From Betaproteobacteria bacterium (GTDB taxonomy: Bacteria; Pseudomonadota; Gammaproteobacteria; Burkholderiales; Burkholderiaceae_C): a DNA stretch of 64,000 bases. The notes beneath the pieces are model-generated. The model saw only the letters and a program-made list of their open reading frames with translations. It was not told where the DNA came from and searched no databases. Position 1 is the stretch's first letter; each line of letters opens with the position of its first letter. A program made the position numbers and the translations under genes. Shown here in pieces: positions 43,189 to 51,910 of this stretch. Location of the stretch: the NCBI GenBank assembly GCA_016716535.1, contig JADJWD010000007.1:372001-436000 (forward strand). The letters run 5' to 3'.

Positions 43189-44211
43189 CTATCGCCGCCC
43201 GTGCCGCTCGAGGTAGATCGCCACGACACCCGCCAGCGCCAGCGGCACGAGGTAGTAGACGAACCGGTAGACGACGAGCCCGGCGAGCAGTTGCGGCGCA
43301 TCGAGCCGGTGCGACAGCAGCGCCAGAAACACCGACTCGACGACGCCCAGGCCGCCCGGCACGTGTGTCAGCGCGCCGGCGACGGCGGCAAACAGCAGCA
43401 CCGTGGCGACGCTGGCGAAGTCGATCTGCCGCTGCAGCGCGAGCCACACGAGTGCGGCCATCACCGCCCAGTTGGCGGCTGCGAGCGCGATCTGCACGAG
43501 CGCCACGCGCGCCGACGGCGTCACCATCTCGTGGCCGCGCCAGCGCCAGCGCCGCGCCGGCCAGGCGCGGCAGGCGAGCGGATACGCGATCGCCACCGCC
43601 AGCAGCACGCCGCCGAGCAGCCGCAGATGCCAGGCCTCGAGCCCCCAGTCCGGCGGCAAGGCCGGCGGCCGCGCGCCCAGCACGGCGCCGGCCAGCGCCG
43701 CGTAGCCGATCCAGTTGGTGACGATCGACGCGCCGACCACCTGCGTGGCCTGAGCCAGCGGCAGGCCGGCGCGGTTGTAGAAGCGCAGCCGCGCGCCCAG
43801 GCTGCCGACGAGCGCGCCGAGGTTCAGGTTCAGCGCGTAGGCGGTGGCGCCGATCGTCAACGTGCGCGCCGCTGTCAGCCCGTGGCCGGTGAGATGCCGT
43901 CCGATCAACTCGTAGCTGGCGTAGAGCGCGTAGCTGAGCGCGGCGAGCAAGAAGGCCCACGGCAGCGCTGCCACCGGATAGTCGCGCAGCGCCGCGCCGA
44001 CGGCCGGCCAGTCGACGCCATGCAGTTGCCGCGCGACGAGCGCGAGGACGAGGCCGATGAAGGCGATGGCGAGCACCCGCCGCCACCATGGCGAAGCGCC
44101 GCGATGCTTTGACGCAGGCGCCAGCGCATCGTCGCCCACCGCATCGCCGTGCCGCGCTGCATGCGCGACGCGGCCCCCACCGTGCTCAACCAGGCCGGGC
44201 GACGGGGGCAT
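43189..44211 (-). CDS. ybhN: YbhN/UPF0104-family membrane protein
   Basis: A 340-residue inner-membrane protein with about eight hydrophobic segments, matching the lysylphosphatidylglycerol synthase TM-region/YbhN family: ALNLNLGALVGSLGARLRFYNRAGL, THVPGGLGVVESVFLALL and VVYRFVYYLVPLALAGV. It overlaps the 3' end of the cardiolipin synthase gene by 26 nt. The ybhP-clsB-ybhN order of E. coli is conserved, suggesting a shared phospholipid-related role. Confidence 0.87.
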   Translation of the reverse strand: MPPSPGLVEHGGGRVAHAARHGDAVGDDALAPASKHRGASPWWRRVLAIAFIGLVLALVARQLHGVDWPAVGAALRDYPVAALPWAFLLAALSYALYASYELIGRHLTGHGLTAARTLTIGATAYALNLNLGALVGSLGARLRFYNRAGLPLAQATQVVGASIVTNWIGYAALAGAVLGARPPALPPDWGLEAWHLRLLGGVLLAVAIAYPLACRAWPARRWRWRGHEMVTPSARVALVQIALAAANWAVMAALVWLALQRQIDFASVATVLLFAAVAGALTHVPGGLGVVESVFLALLSHRLDAPQLLAGLVVYRFVYYLVPLALAGVVAIYLERHGRR

Positions 44212-45433
44212 CGACCAACTCCGCCTTCGTGTCCGCGGGCTTCAGCCAGCGGGCCAGCACCGGGAAGACGCGCAGCGCGTGGAACAGCATCGTGTTGCGC
44301 AGCCGCCCCCAGGCGCGCCAGCGGCGTGCCGGCAGCGGCGGCGCTTCCTGGCAGCCTTCGGTCATCAGCACGTCCAGCCGCTCGGCGAGATGCCGGTTGA
44401 AGCCGGGGTCGCGCACGACGAGGTTGGCCTCGAGGTTCAGCGTCAGGCTCAACGGGTCGAGGTTCGACGAGCCGATCGTCGACCACTCGTCGTCGACCAG
44501 CGCCACCTTGCCGTGCAGCGGCCGCTGGCAGTACTCGAAGACGCGCACGCCGTCGCTTTGCAGGTGCTCGTACAAGAGCGCCGCGCTGCGCACGATCGGC
44601 ATGTCGGGCTTGCCCTGCAGCACCAGGCGCACGTCGACGCCGCGCCGCGCCGCGCGGCGCAGTTCGCGCAGCAAGAGATAGCCGGGGAAGAAGTAGGCGT
44701 TGGCGATGACGATGCGCCGGCGCGCGCTGCGGATCGCGGCGCGGTAGTGGCGCTCGATCGCGTTGTGGTGCACGTGGTTGTCGCGCGTGACGAAGATGGT
44801 CTTCGCGTCGCCGGCCGGCGCCGGCCGCGGCGCGGCGGCTGCGTGGCGGCGGTCGCTGCGGTCGTTGTGCTCGCCGCGCCCGTCATGCCTGTGCCGCCGC
44901 CAACCCGCCTCGCCGCGCCCGCGCCGGTCCACCTGCCGCAGCGCAAAGGCGCGCATCTGCCCGACGATCGGCCCACGCACCGCGGCCGAGTAGTCCTGCT
45001 TGGCCTTCTCGCCGAAGTCCAGCAGGTGGTCGGCCGAGAAGTTGATGCCGCCGATGAAAGCCAGCTCGCCGTCGATGACGACGATCTTGCGGTGCATGCG
45101 CCGCCACAGGTTGAAGCGCAGGCCGAGGAAACGCGGGCGCGGGTCGAAGACGTGCAGCCGCACGCCCGCTTCGGCCAGCGCGCCGATGTAGCCCTCGCCG
45201 AGATCGGCCGAGCCGTAGCCGTCGACCAGCAGGTCGATGTGCACGCCGCGCGCCGCGGCGCGCAGCAGCGCCGCGTGCAGCGCCATGCCGACCTTGTCTT
45301 CGAAGACGATGAAGGTCTCGATCAGCACCTCGTGCCGCGCCGCGTCGATGGCCTCGAAGACGGCGGGAAAGTAGGCCTCGCCGTTTTCGAGCAGCTCGAG
45401 GCGGTTGCCGCCCGTCCAGCGCCGGCCGATCAC
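44186..45433 (-). CDS. clsB: Cardiolipin synthase B (phospholipase D family)
   Basis: A 415-residue protein with two HKD motifs: H114/K116/D121 in MHRKIVVIDGELAFIGG and H307/K309/D314 in LHGKVALVDDEWSTIGSSN. ClsB condenses phospholipids to cardiolipin at the inner membrane. The GTG start at 45433 overlaps the stop of the upstream gene as GTGA. An Arg/His/Asp-rich insertion (~residues 168-208) separates the two catalytic halves. Confidence 0.9.
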   Translation of the reverse strand: MIGRRWTGGNRLELLENGEAYFPAVFEAIDAARHEVLIETFIVFEDKVGMALHAALLRAAARGVHIDLLVDGYGSADLGEGYIGALAEAGVRLHVFDPRPRFLGLRFNLWRRMHRKIVVIDGELAFIGGINFSADHLLDFGEKAKQDYSAAVRGPIVGQMRAFALRQVDRRGRGEAGWRRHRHDGRGEHNDRSDRRHAAAAPRPAPAGDAKTIFVTRDNHVHHNAIERHYRAAIRSARRRIVIANAYFFPGYLLLRELRRAARRGVDVRLVLQGKPDMPIVRSAALLYEHLQSDGVRVFEYCQRPLHGKVALVDDEWSTIGSSNLDPLSLTLNLEANLVVRDPGFNRHLAERLDVLMTEGCQEAPPLPARRWRAWGRLRNTMLFHALRVFPVLARWLKPADTKAELVDAPVARPG

Positions 45434-46314
45434 AAGCGCACCTCGGCGGCGAGCGGCACGTGGTCCGACAGGTGCGACCACGGCCGGCGCGGCAACGTCA
45501 TCGGCGCCAGCGCGCGCGCGTTGCGCACGTAGATGCGGTCCAGCCGCAGCACCGGCCAGCGCGCCGGAAACGTGCGCGGCGAGCGGCCGAGCACGCGCTG
45601 GAACACCTCGGTCAGCCCGGCGCGGCGCGCGAGCACGCGGTGCACGCGATGGCGCCAGTCGTTGAAGTCGCCGGCGACGACCAGCGGCGCGTCGGCCGGC
45701 AGCTCGTCGAGGATCATGTCGCACAGCAGCTGCGCCTGCTGCTGGCGGTGCGACTCCAAGAGGCCGAGGTGCACGCAGATGGCGTGCAGGCCGTGCCGCA
45801 GGCCGGGCACGGCGAGCACGCAATGCAGGAGGCCGCGCTGCTCGGTGCGGCCGATCGACACGTCGCGGTTCTCGCTGTGCACGATCGGGTACTTCGACAG
45901 CACCGCGTTGCCGTGGTGGCCGTGCGGCGTGACGGCGTTGCGGCCATAGGCGAACTGCGGCCACAGGCGGTCGGCGAGGTACTCGTGCTGCGCCGGCGGC
46001 GTGCGCGCGGCATGCGCGGCCTCGGCGGGGCTGGGGTGGGCGCTGGGATGGGCGCTGTTTGCGGTTTGCCCGTCGCGTTCCTGCTTCGCCGGCGCGCGGC
46101 GACTGCGGCGCAAGCCCCGGCCTTGCGGCCCCTCGGGCGGCGGCGGCATGCTCGCCTCGCCCTGCACTTCCTGCAGAAACACGAGATCGGCGCCGACGGC
46201 GCGGATCGCATCGCGCATCTCCGGCAGCACGAAGCGGCGGTTCAGCGCCGTGTAGCCCTTGTGCGTGTTGATGGTCAACACGCGTACCGAGGACACCGGC
46301 AGGGGAGCATCCAT
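45430..46314 (-). CDS. ybhP: Endonuclease/exonuclease/phosphatase-fold protein (YbhP-like)
   Basis: A 294-residue EEP-fold protein with VLTINTHKG (N16), FLQEVQGE (E49), VVAGDFNDWR and the C-terminal SHLSDHVPLAAEV, the catalytic set of the family. The substrate may be a phosphodiester or phospholipid headgroup rather than DNA (inferred from its clsB linkage). A low-complexity insertion fills residues ~54-109. ATG 46314 fits the family start. First gene of the ybhP-clsB-ybhN operon. Confidence 0.87.
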   Translation of the reverse strand: MDAPLPVSSVRVLTINTHKGYTALNRRFVLPEMRDAIRAVGADLVFLQEVQGEASMPPPPEGPQGRGLRRSRRAPAKQERDGQTANSAHPSAHPSPAEAAHAARTPPAQHEYLADRLWPQFAYGRNAVTPHGHHGNAVLSKYPIVHSENRDVSIGRTEQRGLLHCVLAVPGLRHGLHAICVHLGLLESHRQQQAQLLCDMILDELPADAPLVVAGDFNDWRHRVHRVLARRAGLTEVFQRVLGRSPRTFPARWPVLRLDRIYVRNARALAPMTLPRRPWSHLSDHVPLAAEVRL

Positions 46315-46592
46315 TCGCCTTGGGCCAGGTTGTGGGGTGAGCACATTGCACGCGGCCCGCCGCGCACGGCGTGTAGGAAAGCGCCCTATCGGCGCGCCAG
46401 CGGGCACCTCACGGCAAGGGCGAGCGGCGTGCCCGCGGCTGCACCGGTGGCTCGTGGGTGGAATCGACCGAGCGCAGCGAGGGAGAGGAATGACACGAGC
46501 AGCCGCGGTCACCCGGCGTCCTCGGCCCGGGCCGGAGCGCGAACGGTTTCCTCACACCGGCGCTTCGATATCTCAGCGCGAACGGCTGCGGG

Positions 46593-47696
46593 TCACCCCA
46601 ACATCCGATCCAGCCGCTCCTTGCTCTCGGCCAGCTCGACGAGCATGTCTTGCACGACCTGGCGCACCGACGTTTCCTCGTTCATGTCGCCGACGAGCTG
46701 ACCCACGGGGTAAGTGAGGAACGCCTCGGCCTTGGCGCGTTCGACGCGCGTGCGGCCGTGCGCCCACCACAGCATGTTCTGCAGCGGCGCGGGCAATGTC
46801 CTGGGCGCGCCGGGGCGGGCGTAGGCGTCGGTGAAGGCGTTGGCGAGCGTGCGGCACTGCTTGCCGGTGACCGTCTTCGTCAGCACCGCGTCGTCGCCGC
46901 CGGCCTTCAAGAGCTTGGCGCGGATCTCGGGTGTCAGCTCGCTTTGCACCGTCTTCAGCCAGATCGAACCGCACCACACGCCCTCGCAGCCGAGCGCCAG
47001 CGCGGCGGCGAGCTGCCGTCCGCGGCCGACGCCGCCGCCGCCCAGCACCGGCAGCGGCGCCACCGCGTCGACGATGCGCGGCCACAGCACCATCGAGGCG
47101 ATGTTGCCGGTGTGGCCCGCGGCCTCGGTGCCGACGGCGACGACGAGATCGCAGCCGGCCGCGCGGTGCTTCAGCGCGTGCTCGGTCTTGCCGGCCAGCG
47201 CGCCGACCTTGATGCCGAGCGCGTGCGCACGATCGACCAGCGCTTTCGGCGGACTGCCGAGCGCGTTGACGATCAGCTTGATCGGGTGATCGAAGCACAC
47301 CTCCAGCATGCGCAGGCTCTCGCGCGGCGTGATGTGCAGCCCTTCGAGCAACTCGCGCGCCGCGGCGTCGGCCTGCCCCGGCGGCAGGCGCGGGATGCCG
47401 GCGTCGTCGAGCATCTGCTGCACGAAGGCCACGTGCTCGGGCGGCAGCGCGCCGATGTCGACCTGCGCCACGTCCTCGTAGCTCGAAGGCATCAGGATGT
47501 CGACGCCGTAGGGCCGCCCGCCGATGTGCGCGTCGATCCAGCGCAGGTCTTCCTCGACGCGGTCGGCGCGTGCGCGCGCCATGCCCAGCACGCCGAGGCC
47601 GCCGGCCTTCGAGACCTCGACGACGACATCGCGGCAATGCGAGAAGGCGAAGATCGGCGCTTCGATGCCGAACATCTCGCACAGGCGGTTGTTCAT
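46593..47696 (-). CDS. NAD(P)H-dependent flavin oxidoreductase, nitronate monooxygenase family
   Basis: A 367-residue FMN-dependent TIM-barrel protein: FGIEAPIFAFSHCRDVVVEVSKAGGLGVLG, VGTEAAGHTGNIASMVLWPRIVDA and PVLGGGGVGRGRQLAAALALGCEGVWCG, where the His of GTEAAGHTG matches the family's active region. It may oxidise nitronates or serve as an enoyl reductase-like enzyme in an acyl-CoA pathway. Last gene of the five-gene minus-strand operon headed by the CitE-like lyase, 24 nt after the acyl-CoA dehydrogenase. Confidence 0.87.
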   Translation of the reverse strand: MNNRLCEMFGIEAPIFAFSHCRDVVVEVSKAGGLGVLGMARARADRVEEDLRWIDAHIGGRPYGVDILMPSSYEDVAQVDIGALPPEHVAFVQQMLDDAGIPRLPPGQADAAARELLEGLHITPRESLRMLEVCFDHPIKLIVNALGSPPKALVDRAHALGIKVGALAGKTEHALKHRAAGCDLVVAVGTEAAGHTGNIASMVLWPRIVDAVAPLPVLGGGGVGRGRQLAAALALGCEGVWCGSIWLKTVQSELTPEIRAKLLKAGGDDAVLTKTVTGKQCRTLANAFTDAYARPGAPRTLPAPLQNMLWWAHGRTRVERAKAEAFLTYPVGQLVGDMNEETSVRQVVQDMLVELAESKERLDRMLG

Positions 47697-47720
47697 CGGC
47701 GTCGTCCTCCAACTGCTCGA

Positions 47721-48893
47721 TCAGTACGACTTCGGCTGCCCGAGCACCCGCTCGGCGATGTGCGAGAGGATCATCTCGCGGCTCACCGGTGCGATGCGCG
47801 GGATCATGATCTCGCGCAGGTAGCGCTCGACGTGGAACTCCTTCGAGTAGCCCATGCCGCCATGCGTCAGCACCGCCTGCTCGCAGGCGCGAAAGCCCGC
47901 CTCGGCGGCGAGGTACTTCGCCGCGTTGGCCTCGGCGCCGCACTCGCGGCCGTTGTCGTAGAGCCAGGCCGCTTTCATCATCAGCAGTTGCGCCGCCTCC
48001 AACTCGACCCAGTTGCGCGCCAGCGGATGCTGGATGCCCTGGTTCTGGCCGATCGGCCGGTCGAAGACGATGCGCTCGCGCGCGTAGGCCGAGGCCTTCT
48101 GCAGCGCAATGCGGCCGATGCCGACGGCCTCGGCGGCGAGCAGCACGCGCTCGGGGTTCATGCCGTGCAGGATGTACTTGAAGCCGCGGCCTTCCTCGCC
48201 GATGCGGTCCTCGACCGGAATCTCGAGCCCGTCGATGAAGAGCTCGTTCGAGTCGACGCAGTGCCGGCCCATCTTGTCGATGAGGCGGATGTCGACGTGC
48301 CGGCGGTCGAGGTCGGTGTAGAACAACGAAAGCCCGCCCGAGCGATCACCCGCCGCCAGCTCCTCCACCGGCGTCGTGCGCGCGAGCAGCAGGATCTTGT
48401 CGGCCACCTGCGCCGTCGAGATCCACACCTTCTGCCCGTGCACGACGTAACGGTCGCCGCGGCGCACGGCGCGCGTCTTCAGCTTCGTCGTGTTCAGGCC
48501 CGTGTTCGGCTCGGTGACGCCGAAGCACGACTTGACCTGGCCCCGCGCCATCGGCGGCAGCATCCGGTGCTTCTGTTCCTCGGTGCCGAAGACGACCACC
48601 GGCATCAGTCCGAAGACGTTGATGTGGATGCTCGACGCGCCGCTCATGCAGGCGCCCGACTCGGCCACCGCCAGCATCATCACCGCCGCGTCCTGCACGC
48701 CGAGGCCGGCGCCGCCGTAGGCCTCGGGGATCGCGAGGCCGAGCCACCCCGCCTCGCCCATCGCGCGGTAGAAGTCCTCGGGGAAGACGCCGTCGCGGTC
48801 GCGCTCGCGCCAGTACGACTCGGGGAATCGCGTGCACAGCTCGGCCACCGCCTTCGCGATGGCCTGCTGCTCGGGCGAGAGGTCGAAGTTCAT
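47721..48893 (-). CDS. Acyl-CoA dehydrogenase
   Basis: A 390-residue FAD enzyme with full acyl-CoA dehydrogenase layout: N-terminal helical domain, CFGVTEPNTGLNTTKLKTRAVR, ILHGMNPERVLLAAEAVGIG, FDRPIGQNQGIQHPLA and the C-terminal VLTHGGMGYSKEFHVERYLREI. It introduces the alpha-beta double bond in an acyl-CoA and passes electrons to ETF. It lies 10 nt after the enoyl-CoA hydratase gene, so the operon encodes consecutive beta-oxidation steps. Confidence 0.93.
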   Translation of the reverse strand: MNFDLSPEQQAIAKAVAELCTRFPESYWRERDRDGVFPEDFYRAMGEAGWLGLAIPEAYGGAGLGVQDAAVMMLAVAESGACMSGASSIHINVFGLMPVVVFGTEEQKHRMLPPMARGQVKSCFGVTEPNTGLNTTKLKTRAVRRGDRYVVHGQKVWISTAQVADKILLLARTTPVEELAAGDRSGGLSLFYTDLDRRHVDIRLIDKMGRHCVDSNELFIDGLEIPVEDRIGEEGRGFKYILHGMNPERVLLAAEAVGIGRIALQKASAYARERIVFDRPIGQNQGIQHPLARNWVELEAAQLLMMKAAWLYDNGRECGAEANAAKYLAAEAGFRACEQAVLTHGGMGYSKEFHVERYLREIMIPRIAPVSREMILSHIAERVLGQPKSY

Positions 48894-48903
48894 CGGCCGC
48901 TCG

Positions 48904-49683
48904 TCATCGACCTGTCCATTGCGGCGCGCGCTTCTCGGCGAAGGCGCGCGGGCCTTCCTGCGCGTCGTCGCTCAAGTACACGCTCTCGAAGAGCGGATAA
49001 GCCGCGCGCAGCGCCGCCGAGCGGCCCATCTCGGTGGAAAGGTAGACGAGCTCACGCGCCGCCTTCACGGTGAGCGGCGCGTTCGCGGCGATCGTCTTGG
49101 CCATCGCCAGCGCCGTGCTGCGCAGCTCGGCCAGCGGCACGACGGCGTTGACGTAACCGAGTTCGTACGCGCGCTTGGCCGTCATCGGCGCGCCGGTCAG
49201 CAGCAGTTCCATCATCACGCGCTGCGGCAGCATGTGCGCCAGCGGCGCCGCCCACGGCATGCCGCGGCCGACCTTGGCCTCGGTGATGCCGAACTGCGCG
49301 TTCTCGCTCGCCACGCACAGGTCGCACATCTGCGCGAAGAGGAAGCCGCCGGCGTAGGCGACGCCGTTGACCGCGGCGATCACCGGTTTGCCGAGTTGCA
49401 CCACGTCGTTCAGCACCGGGAACATGTCGCGCGGCGGTATGCGCAGGCCGGTGGCGGCGGCGACCTTCAGGTCCATGCCGGCGCAGAACGCCTTGTCGCC
49501 GCTGCCGGTGAGGATGCCCACGCGCAGGCCGTCGTCGGCGGCCAGCCGCTGCCAGGCCTGGCGCAGGCCCTCGATGACGCCGGGATTGATCGCGTTGCGC
49601 GCCGCCGGGCGGTCGATCGTCACGACGGCGACGCCGTCGATGGCCTCGAACAGCACCTCCTCGGTCAGGTTCACGGTGGTCAT
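48904..49683 (-). CDS. Enoyl-CoA hydratase/isomerase
   Basis: A 259-residue crotonase-fold protein: VVTIDRPAARNAINPGVIEGL, GDKAFCAGMDLKVAAATG (oxyanion loop), KPVIAAVNGVAYAGGFLFAQMCDLCVA (in segments) and FGITEAKVGRGMPWA. The start ATG overlaps the CoA-transferase stop (ATGA). It probably hydrates the product of the neighbouring acyl-CoA dehydrogenase. Confidence 0.92.
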   Translation of the reverse strand: MTTVNLTEEVLFEAIDGVAVVTIDRPAARNAINPGVIEGLRQAWQRLAADDGLRVGILTGSGDKAFCAGMDLKVAAATGLRIPPRDMFPVLNDVVQLGKPVIAAVNGVAYAGGFLFAQMCDLCVASENAQFGITEAKVGRGMPWAAPLAHMLPQRVMMELLLTGAPMTAKRAYELGYVNAVVPLAELRSTALAMAKTIAANAPLTVKAARELVYLSTEMGRSAALRAAYPLFESVYLSDDAQEGPRAFAEKRAPQWTGR

Positions 49684-50951
49684 AGCAGTCCCTTCAGCGT
49701 CTCGCGCGCTTCGCGCAGCAAGCGCTCGCGGTGCGCCGGCGGCGCGATCGCGACCATCGCCTTCACGCGCTCGCGCAGGCCGCGGCCGCGCAGCCGCGCG
49801 ATGCCGTGTTCGGTGGCGATCACGTCGACGTCGCTGCGCGGCGTCGTCACCGGGCCCGACAGGCGGCTGACGATCTTCGATTCACCCTGCCGGCCGGCGG
49901 CCGGCAGCGCGACGATCGACACACCGCCCGCCGACTGCGCCGCGCCGCGCACGTAGTCGAGCTGGCCGCCGACGGCGCCGATGTGGTCGGCGCCGATCGC
50001 CTCGGCGTTGACCTGGCCGGTGAGATCGACCTCGAGCGCCGAGTTGATCGACACGAGGTTCTTCACGCGCGCGAGCACGCCGATGGCGTGCGTGTAGCTC
50101 GTCGGGCAAAGGCGGATCTGCGGGTTCTTGTGCGCGAAGCGATACAGCCGCTCGCGCGTGCCGAACAGCACGCCGCTGACGGTGACGCCCTCGTCGAGCC
50201 CCTTGTGCGCGTTGCTGACCGCGCCGCGCTCGATCAACCCGACGACCGAGTCGCCGATCATCCCGGAGTGGATGCCGAGGTCGCGCCGGTCGGCGAGGCT
50301 CGCGACGATCGCCTCGGGCACCGCGCCGATGCCCACCTGCAGCGTCGCGCGGTCGGGGATCAGCTCCTGCACGTTCGCGGCAATGCGGCGCTCGATGTCG
50401 CCGAAGGGCGCAGTCGGCAGTTCGAGCGGCGCGCGGTCGGTCTCGACGGCAACGGTGATCTCGCCGGCGGTGAGCGGCCGGTCGCAGTGCGACCACGGGA
50501 TCTGCCGGTTGACCTCGGCCACGACGACGCGCGCACGTTCGATGGCCGTGCGCACATAGTCGTTGACGAGGCCGAAGCTGTACTCGCCGCGCTCGTTGGG
50601 CGGGCTCACCTGCAGCATCACGACTTCGGCGCGAATCGTGCCGGCGCGGATCAGCCCCTCGATCGCCGAAATGTGGCACGGGATCGGGTCGAGCGCCCCG
50701 GCGCTCGCGAGCTTGCGCAGCGAGCCGATGCCGCCGATGCCCGAAAAGCGCAAATGGTCGGCGTGCTGCGGCTCGAAGGTGCGCGAAAAGCCCGAGCCGA
50801 AGAACACACGCGCGCCGCTGTAGGCCGCGCGCTGCTGCGCGAACGCTTCGCCGAGACTCAGCGCCTCGCCGCAGCCCTGCTGGAAGATGACGCCGTCGCC
50901 GGGGTAGATGTATTGGGCGAGATCGAGTCTCGCCAGATCGATGGTGCGCAT
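49680..50951 (-). CDS. Acetyl-CoA hydrolase/4-hydroxybutyrate CoA-transferase family
   Basis: A 423-residue family I CoA-transferase: VEVMLQVSPPNERGEYSFG-type core (VVMLQVSPPNERGEYS), LQVGIGAVPEAIVASL, DLGIHSGMIGDSVVGLIERG and AVGGQLDYVRGAAQSAGG. A glutamate in the active-site loop would form the CoA thioester, but its exact position is not certain by eye. It activates an acid with acetyl-CoA or recovers CoA. ATG 50951 lies 7 nt after the CitE-like stop. Confidence 0.9.
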   Translation of the reverse strand: MRTIDLARLDLAQYIYPGDGVIFQQGCGEALSLGEAFAQQRAAYSGARVFFGSGFSRTFEPQHADHLRFSGIGGIGSLRKLASAGALDPIPCHISAIEGLIRAGTIRAEVVMLQVSPPNERGEYSFGLVNDYVRTAIERARVVVAEVNRQIPWSHCDRPLTAGEITVAVETDRAPLELPTAPFGDIERRIAANVQELIPDRATLQVGIGAVPEAIVASLADRRDLGIHSGMIGDSVVGLIERGAVSNAHKGLDEGVTVSGVLFGTRERLYRFAHKNPQIRLCPTSYTHAIGVLARVKNLVSINSALEVDLTGQVNAEAIGADHIGAVGGQLDYVRGAAQSAGGVSIVALPAAGRQGESKIVSRLSGPVTTPRSDVDVIATEHGIARLRGRGLRERVKAMVAIAPPAHRERLLREARETLKGLL

Positions 50952-50958
50952 CAGCGTC

Positions 50959-51828
50959 TCAGCCCTCGATCGCCGGCATCGCCAGCACCTGCCGGGCGCG
51001 CGCGAGCAGCGGGGCATCGACCATGCGGCCCTCGAAGTCGATCGTGCCGATGCCGCGCGCGGTGGCCGCCTCGTAGGTGGCGACGAGGCGCTCGGCGTAA
51101 GCGCGCTCCTCGGCGCTGGGCGAGTAGGCGCGGTGCGCGAGCTTCACCTGGCCGGGCGTGAGGCAGATCTTGCCGTCGTAGCCGAGGTCGCGGCCGCGCG
51201 CCGCGTCTTCGAGGAAGAGCGCGTCGTTGCGGATGTCGACGACGGCCTGGTCGATGGCGACGAGGCCGGCCGCCTTGGCCGCCATCACGACCATCGCACG
51301 TGCGGTGGCGACCTCGTCGCCGCGCGGCGTGCGCCGCCCGCCGATGTCGGCGGTGTAGTCCTCGGCACCGAAGTAGACCGAGCCCATCGCACCGACGCCG
51401 CTGGCGCCGCACAGCCGCGCGGCGTTGAGCACGCCGCGCGCCGACTCGATGCCGCCGACGATGGTGCGCGGCCGCGCCCGCGGTGAGCTGGCATCGAGCC
51501 GCGCGATCCAGTGCTGCGCCGGGAAGGCTTCTTCCGGCGTCTCGAGCTTGGGGATGACGACGCCGTCGACATCGGCGGCGAAGGCCGCCTGCAGGTCCTC
51601 GAGGTAATGTGGCGTGCTCGGCGGGTTGACGCGCACGACGAGCATCGTCGCGAGCCCCGCGGCGCGCACCGCGGCGACGTGGGCCTGCAGCTGCGCGCGT
51701 GCGCTCGCCTTCTCGGCCGGCGGCGTGCCGTCTTCGAGGTCGACGACGCAGCAGTCGGCGCCGAAGCGCGGGAACTTCACCAGCATGTCGGGCCGGTTGG
51801 CGGGGGCGAAGAAGAGCGATCGGATCAT
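50959..51828 (-). CDS. CoA ester lyase, CitE/HpcH-HpaI aldolase family
   Basis: A 289-residue TIM-barrel lyase: RSLFFAPANRPDMLVKFPRFGADCCVVDLEDGTPP, GVVIPKLETPEE, GGIESARGVLNAARL and YFGAEDYTADIGG, with metal-binding acidic residues in the last two. Relatives cleave malyl-CoA, citramalyl-CoA or related beta-hydroxyacyl-CoA esters. First gene of the operon, facing the NUDIX gene across 82 nt containing a perfect palindrome. Confidence 0.9.
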   Translation of the reverse strand: MIRSLFFAPANRPDMLVKFPRFGADCCVVDLEDGTPPAEKASARAQLQAHVAAVRAAGLATMLVVRVNPPSTPHYLEDLQAAFAADVDGVVIPKLETPEEAFPAQHWIARLDASSPRARPRTIVGGIESARGVLNAARLCGASGVGAMGSVYFGAEDYTADIGGRRTPRGDEVATARAMVVMAAKAAGLVAIDQAVVDIRNDALFLEDAARGRDLGYDGKICLTPGQVKLAHRAYSPSAEERAYAERLVATYEAATARGIGTIDFEGRMVDAPLLARARQVLAMPAIEG

Positions 51829-51884
51829 GGTGAGAGGCAGCGTAGCGCCTTGGCCGCCCGCTGTCCATTAGGATGCACTCCTTG

Positions 51885-51898
51885 TTCATGATCATGAA
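51885..51898. promoter_or_regulatory. Perfect 14-bp palindrome between divergent genes
   Basis: TTCATGATCATGAA is exactly self-complementary and AT-rich in a GC-rich region. It lies 12 nt before the NUDIX start codon and 56 nt upstream of the CitE-like start, so one bound regulator could affect both. The regulator is unknown and no regulator gene is adjacent. Confidence 0.6.
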
Positions 51899-51910
51899 TA
51901 GGGGTCTGTC

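Noticed and set aside
46315..46592. Possible small gene between ybhP-like and flavin oxidoreductase genes
   Set aside because: The open frames are short extensions of neighbouring genes with Arg-rich, non-conserved sequence; no ribosome site or motif was seen.
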